Shown here: positions 57,697 through 64,000 of the stretch, piece after piece
Numbering within the stretch: the first letter of the stretch is position 1
Layout of the letters: every line of letters begins with the position of its first letter
Assembly (NCBI GenBank): GCA_903885665.1
Contig: CAISJL010000126.1
Coordinates: forward strand, 1-64,000
Reading direction: 5' to 3'
From: an uncultured beta proteobacterium
GTDB taxonomy: Bacteria; Pseudomonadota; Gammaproteobacteria; Burkholderiales; SG8-41
DNA: 64,000 nucleotides
Notes under the pieces: model-generated
What the model was told of the DNA's origin: nothing
Database searches by the model: none
What the model saw: the letters and a program-made list of their open reading frames with translations, nothing else
Made by a program: the position numbers and the translations under genes

Positions 57697-59042
57697 GCGG
57701 GTCTCCCGGTAATTTCACCAATAATGCCTGTGTGTAGCTGGCCGCTTCGAAACGGTGCGGAATCTAAAATATTCAGTAGCGCTGGTATATTATGTTTCAC
57801 ACCCACAATCTCGAAACCGCGCAAGGCCTCTAACAACTGGGTAATTGCACTATCTCGATCCACAGCATGCACAATCACCTTCGCCAATAAGGGATCATAG
57901 TGCGGCGTGACCACTCGTCCTTCAGCATAGCCCGTATCAATCCGCACTCCAGGTATTTGTGGGGGTCGAAATACCGTCAGGGTGCCGGGTGAAGGATAAA
58001 AATTCTTAGGGTCTTCTGCATACACACGCGCTTGAATCGCGTGCCCACTGATCTTTACTTGGGTATCACAGCACTGGCTCAAGGGCAGCCCTGCCGCCGA
58101 TAAAATTTGCGCTCGCACCAAGTCAACACCGGTGATCATCTCGGTAACACCGTGTTCGACTTGCAGACGCGTGTTCATCTCGAGAAAACAAAACTCACCA
58201 TTTGCACTCAACAACATCTCTACCGTACCGATATTGTCATAACCCATTTTTTGTAAAATCGCAGCAATCTGATCAGCCATCGCCAACGCTTGTGGTCGTG
58301 GCAATTGTGGTGCAGGCGCTTCTTCAATCACCTTTTGGTTACGCCGCTGGGTGGAGCAATCCCTCTCAAAGAAGTGCATCAGCTGACCATGCTGATCGCC
58401 CAAGACTTGAAACTCCACATGGCGCGGGCGCTCGATGAGTTGCTCGAGAAACACCTCCGCATTACCAAAACCACGAGCAGCCATGGAACGTGAGCGCTCC
58501 ACCGCGGCTAACAAGCCCGCAGCCTCCCGCACCGGTAACATCCCAATGCCTCCACCACCACCTGCTGGCTTCACTAATAAGGGATACCCTATTTCTGCAG
58601 CAATGATCGCAATTGCCTCGGGGTCTTCAGGCAACACCACCGAGCCACGCGCCATCGGCATGCCATTTTCAGCGGCCAAGGCCCGCGCTTGGGTTTTATG
58701 CCCCATCGCTGCCAACCAACGCGGCGCGGGGCCGATAAATCGCGACCCGTGATCGACGACTTGTTGCGCAAACTCTGCGCTCTCAGCCAAAAACCCATAG
58801 CCTGGGTGCACGCCATCGGCGCCACAGTGGCGCACCACTTCTAACAGTTGCGCGGTGTTTAAATAGCTCTCGCGTGCCGGGGCGGCACCAATTGCATACG
58901 TCTGCGTGGCTAGCGCTAAATAAGGTGCCCCTGCATCGGCCTCTGAATAGACCGCCACTGAGGCAATCCCCATTGCATTCAATGCACTTAACACACGGGC
59001 GGCAACCGCCCCGCGATTTGCAACCAGAACTTTATTAAACAT
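57693..59042 (-). CDS. Biotin carboxylase subunit of an acyl-CoA carboxylase
   Basis: This 449-residue ATP-grasp biotin carboxylase carboxylates the biotin of a carrier protein. Seen are VLVANRGAVAARVLSA at the start (the usual Glu-Ile in R-G-E-I replaced by Ala-Val), HPGYGFLAESAEFAQ, the ATP loop VKPAGGGGGIGM, EAPAPQL, and FLEMNTRLQVEHGVTE with metal and bicarbonate residues. It lacks a fused biotin domain, fitting the separate carrier at 60822. In this operon it probably serves an acyl-CoA other than acetyl-CoA, since accBC-type neighbours are absent. Confidence 0.93.
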   Translation of the reverse strand: MFNKVLVANRGAVAARVLSALNAMGIASVAVYSEADAGAPYLALATQTYAIGAAPARESYLNTAQLLEVVRHCGADGVHPGYGFLAESAEFAQQVVDHGSRFIGPAPRWLAAMGHKTQARALAAENGMPMARGSVVLPEDPEAIAIIAAEIGYPLLVKPAGGGGGIGMLPVREAAGLLAAVERSRSMAARGFGNAEVFLEQLIERPRHVEFQVLGDQHGQLMHFFERDCSTQRRNQKVIEEAPAPQLPRPQALAMADQIAAILQKMGYDNIGTVEMLLSANGEFCFLEMNTRLQVEHGVTEMITGVDLVRAQILSAAGLPLSQCCDTQVKISGHAIQARVYAEDPKNFYPSPGTLTVFRPPQIPGVRIDTGYAEGRVVTPHYDPLLAKVIVHAVDRDSAITQLLEALRGFEIVGVKHNIPALLNILDSAPFRSGQLHTGIIGEITGRPA

Positions 59043-59168
59043 TGCTCATCCTGCCGCAGCGACCATCAGTGACACGCAAAGCACTTCACCAGGTCTATTA
59101 AAATAATAATAAAATCAAATAGTTACTTAATATTTTATTGTTTGGATATTTATTGCTGTAGCGCGCCC

Positions 59169-60737
59169 CTAAGGTCTGACTCCTGCACGTAACTTCGGGC
59201 CCAGCTGTGTAGCCAATCGATCCTGGCAGGCATCAATGAACTGACACAAATAAGGTCGCGTCTCGCGCGGGTCAATAATATCTTCCACTGCAAACGCCTC
59301 TGCCGTACGAAACGGCGAGGCTAAGGCCCGTAACTCCGCCTCGAGCTCACGTTCGCGTGCAACGGGGTCCGGCGCACTCGCAATCTCCCGCTTATAAGCG
59401 GCCTTCACCCCGCCTTCAACTGGTAACGAACCCCATTGCGCCGAAGGCCAAGCAATTTTAAAGTTGAGTCCCCCACGATCAGTAAAACCGCCGCCGGCCA
59501 CACCATAGCATTTACGAATAATCACCGTAATCACCGGCACGCTCACCTGAAAACCAATAAAGCGTGCCCGCACCCCTTCACGCAAAATCGCTGCTGCCTC
59601 GGACTCCAAGCCCACCATCAAGCCCGGTACATCGGCAAACAACAACAAAGGAATATTAAACATATCGCACAGCTCGGTGAAATGACCCTGCTTGCGTGCG
59701 GCCTTCACATCCATAATGCCGCCGACCATCGGGTTACTGGCGATGATCCCCACCACTTTGCCATTTAAACGCGCCAGTGCAGTAATAATGGCACGGCCAA
59801 AGCCGGGTTGAATTTCAAACCAAGAGTCCCGATCGACAATCATGCCTAATAAGGTTCTCATGTTATAGGCCTGGCGATCGGCACGCGGCACGATACTCGC
59901 CAGCGCCGCTTCGCAGCGATCCACAGGATCACCAACATCGCGTTGCGGTGGCAAATTCCACACGTTTTGTGGCATGTAACTCATAAACCGACGTATTTGG
60001 GCAAAGCAATCGGCCTCGCTACTGGCCACATTATCAATGGTGCCGGCGCGATCCACCGCCACCGCCGTGCCACCTAAGTCCTCTTTGCTCAAACGCTGAC
60101 CAAACGCCCGTTCGACCACGGGCGGACCTGCGGCGAATAAATGGCCTGTGCCTTTCACCATAATCGACCAATGCGACAAAATCGCACGCATCGCCGGCCC
60201 ACCGGCAGTCGTGCCCATTACCGCGCTCACCACTGGCACCACCCCGAGCAAATCAGCAGAACGCTCCATCCCATCTTGGCCATAGCCAGGCACTACGGTA
60301 TAACCTTTGCGCTTAGCGGTGTTGACTGAACCGCCTGTACCATCAATCAGGTTCACCAACGGAATGCGATATTGAAAAGCCAAGTCCTCAATAAATCCAC
60401 CTTGGCCACCTTTGCGTCTGTCGCTCCCAAAACCGGTGCCGGCTCGAATCGTGTAATCCTCGCCGCCAATCGCTAGCGGCCGCCCATTGATTTTGGCAAT
60501 GCCCATGACATAGGGCGCGGGCTCAAATCCGGTTAATTGGCCGCCGCTGTCATAAGTGCCTTTGCCGGCGAGCTTGCCGACTTCGCGAAATGTGCCTGCA
60601 TCAACCAACGCATTGATGCGTTCTCGAACCGTTAATTTACTTTGCGCGTGGTGACGCGCCACCGCCTCGGGCCCACCACATGCCTCGGCTAGGGCGCGCC
60701 GACGATGCAGCTCATCAATTTCTGCTTGCCATGGCAT
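59169..60737 (-). CDS. Acyl-CoA carboxylase carboxyltransferase subunit
   Basis: This 522-residue carboxyltransferase has the crotonase-like double domain of propionyl/methylcrotonyl-CoA carboxylase beta subunits. Seen are KLTVRERINALVDAGTF, IGGEDYTIRAGTGFGSDRRKGGQ in the first half, and GGIMDVKAARKQGHFTELCDMFNIPLLLFADVPGLMVG and ITVIIRKCYGVAGGGFTDRG in the second, both with oxyanion-type glycine turns. It transfers the carboxyl group from biotin to an acyl-CoA. Substrate class cannot be settled by eye. It is 126 bases upstream of the biotin carboxylase gene. Confidence 0.93.
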   Translation of the reverse strand: MPWQAEIDELHRRRALAEACGGPEAVARHHAQSKLTVRERINALVDAGTFREVGKLAGKGTYDSGGQLTGFEPAPYVMGIAKINGRPLAIGGEDYTIRAGTGFGSDRRKGGQGGFIEDLAFQYRIPLVNLIDGTGGSVNTAKRKGYTVVPGYGQDGMERSADLLGVVPVVSAVMGTTAGGPAMRAILSHWSIMVKGTGHLFAAGPPVVERAFGQRLSKEDLGGTAVAVDRAGTIDNVASSEADCFAQIRRFMSYMPQNVWNLPPQRDVGDPVDRCEAALASIVPRADRQAYNMRTLLGMIVDRDSWFEIQPGFGRAIITALARLNGKVVGIIASNPMVGGIMDVKAARKQGHFTELCDMFNIPLLLFADVPGLMVGLESEAAAILREGVRARFIGFQVSVPVITVIIRKCYGVAGGGFTDRGGLNFKIAWPSAQWGSLPVEGGVKAAYKREIASAPDPVARERELEAELRALASPFRTAEAFAVEDIIDPRETRPYLCQFIDACQDRLATQLGPKLRAGVRP

Positions 60738-60821
60738 ATAGATTAATAATTCAATATTATCAATTAGTTATTATGTAAGCGGGCGCCTACATTTTAGCGC
60801 AGCAACCAAACACTTAGACTA

Positions 60822-61043
60822 CTATTCCTCGAGAATAGCGACAACCTGACCCTCGGCAACTGGGTCTTTTTCCTGCACCAGAATCTCCACCAAGGTGCCG
60901 CCTTCTTCAGCAATAACCGGTATTTCCATCTTCATAGACTCAATCACAATCAGGGTATCACCACTGGCAACTGTGTCGCCGGCCTGCATTTTAATTTGCC
61001 ATACGGTGCCTGTAATCTCCGACTTCACTTCAATGCGTGCCAT
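60822..61043 (-). CDS. Biotin carboxyl carrier protein (short)
   Basis: This 73-residue biotinyl domain has the biotinylation motif ESMKM with Lys38, flanked by the two symmetrical hairpins (GDTVASGDTLIVIE and EKDPVAEGQVVAIL). It has no N-terminal linker, unlike AccB. I place the start at the ATG at 61043, preceded by GAGGAAC, rather than the in-frame codon 15 bases earlier. It is the first gene of the operon, directly next to the operator candidate in the divergent region. Confidence 0.92.
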   Translation of the reverse strand: MARIEVKSEITGTVWQIKMQAGDTVASGDTLIVIESMKMEIPVIAEEGGTLVEILVQEKDPVAEGQVVAILEE

Positions 61044-61135
61044 CGTTTTGTTCCTCAATGCGCAGATTCAATCAATGATATTTCAGCCAAATGATGCTTT
61101 GGCATCGTATGCTTAGGCACCAATTGCTGTCAAGA

Positions 61136-61151
61136 AGATTGTTGACAATCT
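61136..61151. promoter_or_regulatory. Palindromic operator candidate for the GntR regulator
   Basis: AGATTGT-TG-ACAATCT is a perfect inverted repeat with 7-bp arms in the 135-base divergent region between the carrier gene and the GntR/FCD gene. Operators of FCD-type GntR proteins often have the form of a short palindrome with a few central bases. It contains TTGACA, a -35-like box reading toward the regulator, so binding could repress the regulator itself and perhaps the carboxylase operon. Confidence 0.6.
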
Positions 61152-61178
61152 GACAAAGCAAGATTAGCGTCACGGTCT

Positions 61179-61892
61179 ATGAACCCTGATTACACAGCGC
61201 CCGCTATCGCCACACTGTTGCGGCCTCCTGCCCTCACTCAATCCCTGGCCGAACAAATCGCTGCCAAACTCTGTACCGATATACTCGCTGGCGACTACGC
61301 ACCCGGTCAGCGCATCATGGAGCAAACCGTTGCGTTGACCTTTGCCGTGAGCAGGGGGCCGGTGCGGGAGGCTTTGCGCTTACTGGAAAAGGACGGCTTA
61401 GTGAGCATACTGCCGCGGCGCGGTGCTCAAGTCACCAACCCGACAATCGCTGAAGTCTATGAAATCTTCAATATCCGCGCCATGCTCAATGGTCTACGCG
61501 ACCGCATGATTGCGGAGAGCCCGACCCGAGTAGAACTACTACCGCAACTCGCCCAAGAAATTGAGTGTTTACGGGTAAGCGCGACCGAAACTGATAATGG
61601 CTATATTGACACCGTCATTCGTCTCAACCAATGGCTGACCCAAGTTGCCGGCAATGCGCGTCTACAAGCCATATTAAGTGCGCTAGCCATCCAAACCGTG
61701 CGCTACACCCGCCTGGGTCTCGCCACTCCCGAGCGCCGCGCCCAATCAGTGGGGCACTGGCAAGCCACATTGATAGCGATTCGCAACGGTGACGGCCCGG
61801 GCGCCGAACGGATTGCTCGGCAGCGGGTATTGGACTCCCGCGATGCGGCAGCAACACAATTGGGTCAAGCGCCACCCGCCCACTCGTCCTAG
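61179..61892 (+). CDS. GntR-family regulator, FCD type
   Basis: This 237-residue repressor or activator has an N-terminal winged helix at about residues 22-88 (LAEQIAAKLCTDILAGDYAPGQRIMEQTVALTFAVSRGPVREALRLLEKDGLV) and an all-helical C-terminal ligand domain of the FCD/FadR type. That domain type usually binds small organic acids or acyl compounds with a metal ion. It is divergent from the acyl-CoA carboxylase operon, with a palindrome between them, so it is the likely local regulator of that operon. Confidence 0.92.
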   Translation: MNPDYTAPAIATLLRPPALTQSLAEQIAAKLCTDILAGDYAPGQRIMEQTVALTFAVSRGPVREALRLLEKDGLVSILPRRGAQVTNPTIAEVYEIFNIRAMLNGLRDRMIAESPTRVELLPQLAQEIECLRVSATETDNGYIDTVIRLNQWLTQVAGNARLQAILSALAIQTVRYTRLGLATPERRAQSVGHWQATLIAIRNGDGPGAERIARQRVLDSRDAAATQLGQAPPAHSS

Positions 61893-61993
61893 TCTATCGA
61901 TTCAACGCAATACGGCGCAGTACCGCTATTCATGATTAAATCGCATTACAATTTCCCTGTTATTTTCAAACCGACACCTTTGAAAGTTCGCAT

Positions 61994-62803
61994 ATGACCA
62001 CTCAACTCCCCGAACTCACCGATGCCACACTACAACTCGATGGTCGTGTTGCGACTTTAACGTTAGATCGCGACGACGTGCGCAATGCTCTCACCGGCAC
62101 TGAACTGGTCTCCGATATTGTGAACACCCTACAATGGGCGAACAGCTGCCTAGATGCTTCTGTATTAATCATTACTGGTGCGGGTAGCGCCTTCTCCGCC
62201 GGCGGTAATGTTAAAACCATGGGCGATCGCGCCAAAGGTCCGGTACATGAATTACAACGTAACTACCGCCTAGGTATTCAACGCATCCCACTCGCCATGC
62301 AAGACACTGACATTCCTGTCATCGCCGCCATCAACGGTCCGGCCATTGGTGCGGGCTTTGATTTAGCCAATATGTGCGATATTCGTATTGGCTCCACCGA
62401 GGCACAATTTGGCGAGACCTTTGTTAATTTAGGCATCATCCCCGGTGATGGTGGCGCTTGGTTTTTAACACGCCTCTTGGGCTACCAACGCGCAGCCGAA
62501 CTTACCCTAACCGGTCGCCTGATCAAAGCCGAAGAAGCCAAAAGCTTAGGTATTTTGCTCGAAGTCACAGAGCCTGGCGACTTACTCGCCAGCGCTCAAA
62601 AAATGGCTAGTCGGATTGCCGCGAAGCCACCTTTGGCCGTGCGTTATGCCAAACGCTTACTCAAGCTGTCACAAGGTCAAAACTTGAGCGATCATCTGGA
62701 TCACTGTTCAGCATTTCAAGCAATTTGCCATAAAACAGAAGACCACCAAGAGGCCTTGCTGTCCTTTTTTGAGAAACGGCGCGGCGTATTTAAAGGTCAG
62801 TAA
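61994..62803 (+). CDS. Crotonase-family protein with altered active site
   Basis: This 269-residue enoyl-CoA hydratase/isomerase homologue has the oxyanion-hole segment FSAGGNVKTM and the second turn GPAIGAGFDLANMCDI. Of the two hydratase glutamates, the first position is Asp123 and the second (FGETFVNLGIIPGDGG) has Phe143 at the Glu site, with a Glu two residues earlier. It may therefore be an isomerase, hydrolase or other crotonase type rather than a hydratase. The stop overlaps the start of the next gene (TAATG). Confidence 0.88.
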   Translation: MTTQLPELTDATLQLDGRVATLTLDRDDVRNALTGTELVSDIVNTLQWANSCLDASVLIITGAGSAFSAGGNVKTMGDRAKGPVHELQRNYRLGIQRIPLAMQDTDIPVIAAINGPAIGAGFDLANMCDIRIGSTEAQFGETFVNLGIIPGDGGAWFLTRLLGYQRAAELTLTGRLIKAEEAKSLGILLEVTEPGDLLASAQKMASRIAAKPPLAVRYAKRLLKLSQGQNLSDHLDHCSAFQAICHKTEDHQEALLSFFEKRRGVFKGQ

Positions 62804-63519
62804 TGCCATTGTTAAAACCATTCTTCCTACCGCATACGCTACACCGCTGGTTATTGGCCGCAGGCACGGCATGTTGGATTGGACTGTCTGCTCCACCAGC
62901 AGCCGCCATCGAGCCCTTCTTTCCACCGCGCGACGAGTTGGCTACTGATGCCTCATGGCAACGCTTTCGGCAACGCCTACTCACAGCGATTGAAGCGCGC
63001 GATATAAAGTTTGTGATGTCCATTGTCGCTCGTGATGTGCGCAATGGTTTAGAGCGCGACAAAGGCCATGCTGAATTTAAACTGCAATGGCTCGTTGATG
63101 AACCAGACAGCCCACTATGGCGCGAATTGCGCCGCGCACTTCACTTAGGTGCGAGTTATTTTCAACACGAACATATGCCTCGTAGTGCCTGTGCACCTTA
63201 TGTCTTGCCACACTGGCCGCAAGATTTAGACCCAACCGAGCATGGCGCAATCATCTCTCAAGAGACGCAAATGCGCGAAGCGCCCAGTGGTCGATCAGCT
63301 ATATTAGAAACTCTGAGTTATAGCGTCGTCCCGGTTAACGATTGGGAAGTCGCTGATCTGGATCGCGGCAATCCCCAACGTTGGGTGCGGGTGAATGCAC
63401 GTCAGCGGCAAGGGTTTATTCCAGAAGAACATATTCGTAGCCCGCTCGAACACTTAGCGTGCTTTCGCAAGGGTGCGCAAGGTTGGCAATTAACCTCATT
63501 TATGGCCGCGGGCGAATAA
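62803..63519 (+). CDS. Exported SH3-domain protein
   Basis: This 238-residue protein has an N-terminal signal sequence (LLAAGTACWIGLSAPPAAA), an unfamiliar N-terminal domain to about residue 135, and a C-terminal bacterial SH3-like segment (AIISQETQMREAPSGRSAILETLSYSVVPVNDWEVADLDRGNPQRWVRVNARQRQGFIPEEHI pattern, residues about 146-212) of the type that binds cell-wall peptides. The exact role is unknown. It overlaps the crotonase gene at its start, but no functional link is apparent. Confidence 0.8.
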   Translation: MPLLKPFFLPHTLHRWLLAAGTACWIGLSAPPAAAIEPFFPPRDELATDASWQRFRQRLLTAIEARDIKFVMSIVARDVRNGLERDKGHAEFKLQWLVDEPDSPLWRELRRALHLGASYFQHEHMPRSACAPYVLPHWPQDLDPTEHGAIISQETQMREAPSGRSAILETLSYSVVPVNDWEVADLDRGNPQRWVRVNARQRQGFIPEEHIRSPLEHLACFRKGAQGWQLTSFMAAGE

Positions 63520-63565
63520 AAGCAGCCAAGCATCAGTGATCCACCAAGTAAAAGTAGCACACCTA

Positions 63566-64000
63566 CTACAACTGTCCGTAAGAATGTAAACCCGATAAAA
63601 ACATATTCACGCCAACAAAGGCAAACATCGTCACGAATAAGCCGATAACTGCCCACCATGCCAATAAGGGGCCGCGCACGCCTTTGATTAATCGCATATG
63701 TAACCACGCCGCATAATTAAGCCACACAATCAAAGCCCAAGTCTCTTTGGGATCCCACGACCAATACCCCCCCCAGGCCTCTGCTGCCCACATCGCACCT
63801 AGAATGGTGGCAATTGTAAAAAACGTAAAGCCTAGCGCAATTACCTTGTACATCAAATCATCCATCACCGCGGGAGTAGGCAAGATTTGCGTGAGCCAGC
63901 CACGATCTACTAACAATGCAGCGCAAGCAATCATGGCAGCAATCGCAAATGATCCATAGCCAATAAAGTTAGCCGGCACATGGATTTTCATCCACCACGA
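63566..64000 (-). CDS. ccsB: Cytochrome c biogenesis protein CcsB/ResC, C-terminal part
   Basis: This is the C-terminal 145 residues of a CcsB/CcsA-type haem-handling membrane protein of the system II cytochrome c pathway. The tryptophan-rich haem motif WGGYWSWDPKETWALIVWLNYAAWLH is clear, and several helices surround it. The frame is open to the window edge, where it reads S-W-W-M-K-I-H-V-P-A-N-F, so the gene continues past 64000 and the internal ATG is not its start. The partner ResB gene would be expected upstream. Confidence 0.92.
   Translation of the reverse strand, partial: SWWMKIHVPANFIGYGSFAIAAMIACAALLVDRGWLTQILPTPAVMDDLMYKVIALGFTFFTIATILGAMWAAEAWGGYWSWDPKETWALIVWLNYAAWLHMRLIKGVRGPLLAWWAVIGLFVTMFAFVGVNMFLSGLHSYGQL

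Overview
The window looks like a chromosomal segment of a betaproteobacterium, most likely order Burkholderiales. Reasons: four orphan tripartite-tricarboxylate (Bug/TctC-type) substrate-binding proteins without TctAB membrane partners, a CIRCE-controlled groSL operon, a ubiC-ubiA-ubiD block, a fliA/flhG pair, and many acyl-CoA dehydrogenase, crotonase and MmgE/PrpD paralogues. This placement is inference from gene content; no rRNA gene is present.

Layout. 1-2100: a small accessory region stacked against a tRNA-Phe gene (2007-2082). It holds a broken paiB-like gene, a GNAT acetyltransferase frame without a normal start codon, and a yefM-yoeB toxin-antitoxin pair. Two extra copies of the tRNA 3' end separate these items, so the region reads as successive integration scars. 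2200-26300: mostly housekeeping genes. These are groL/groS under a perfect CIRCE, bioA, dacB, a TauD-type dioxygenase, ubiD/ubiA/ubiC, recG, ridA, an acyl-CoA dehydrogenase pair, fliA-flhG with a divergent flgM behind a sigma-28 promoter, a zinc metallopeptidase, a DUF1993 protein, a peroxiredoxin, tsaC, a long-form dCTP deaminase and purC/purK/purE.

26500-49700: a mainly plus-strand catabolic region. It contains four Bug receptors, an SDR-fold protein lacking its catalytic residues, two MmgE/PrpD proteins, an SMP-30 lactonase, an acyl-CoA dehydrogenase, a fused ADP-forming acyl-CoA synthetase, an isocitrate-lyase-family lyase next to LeuC/LeuD-like hydratase subunits, a 2-hydroxyacid dehydrogenase, a crotonase and an alpha/beta-hydrolase without its nucleophile. 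CorA, a BaiN-like flavoprotein and dapE sit inside it. The set suggests uptake and breakdown of a branched or hydroxylated di/tricarboxylate; the lyase plus LeuCD-like pair resembles the dimethylmalate lyase/dimethylmaleate hydratase arrangement of nicotinate catabolism. The substrate is unknown.

50000-53750: sthA, then an unusual potassium-channel gene encoding two complete voltage sensors in front of a single pore, with a one-helix partner protein. 54300-61050: a tight minus-strand operon for an acyl-CoA carboxylase (biotin carrier, carboxyltransferase, biotin carboxylase), a split ADP-forming CoA ligase and an iron-ADH-fold protein that has lost the usual metal ligands. A GntR/FCD regulator is divergent, with a perfect palindromic operator candidate between them. 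The window ends with a crotonase homologue, an SH3-domain exported protein and the C-terminal part of a CcsB/ResC cytochrome c biogenesis protein.

The most unusual items are the double-voltage-sensor channel, the metal-ligand-free ADH homologue in the carboxylase operon, the lyase/hydratase module and the tRNA-end array. All assignments come from reading motifs by eye; no database search was run.
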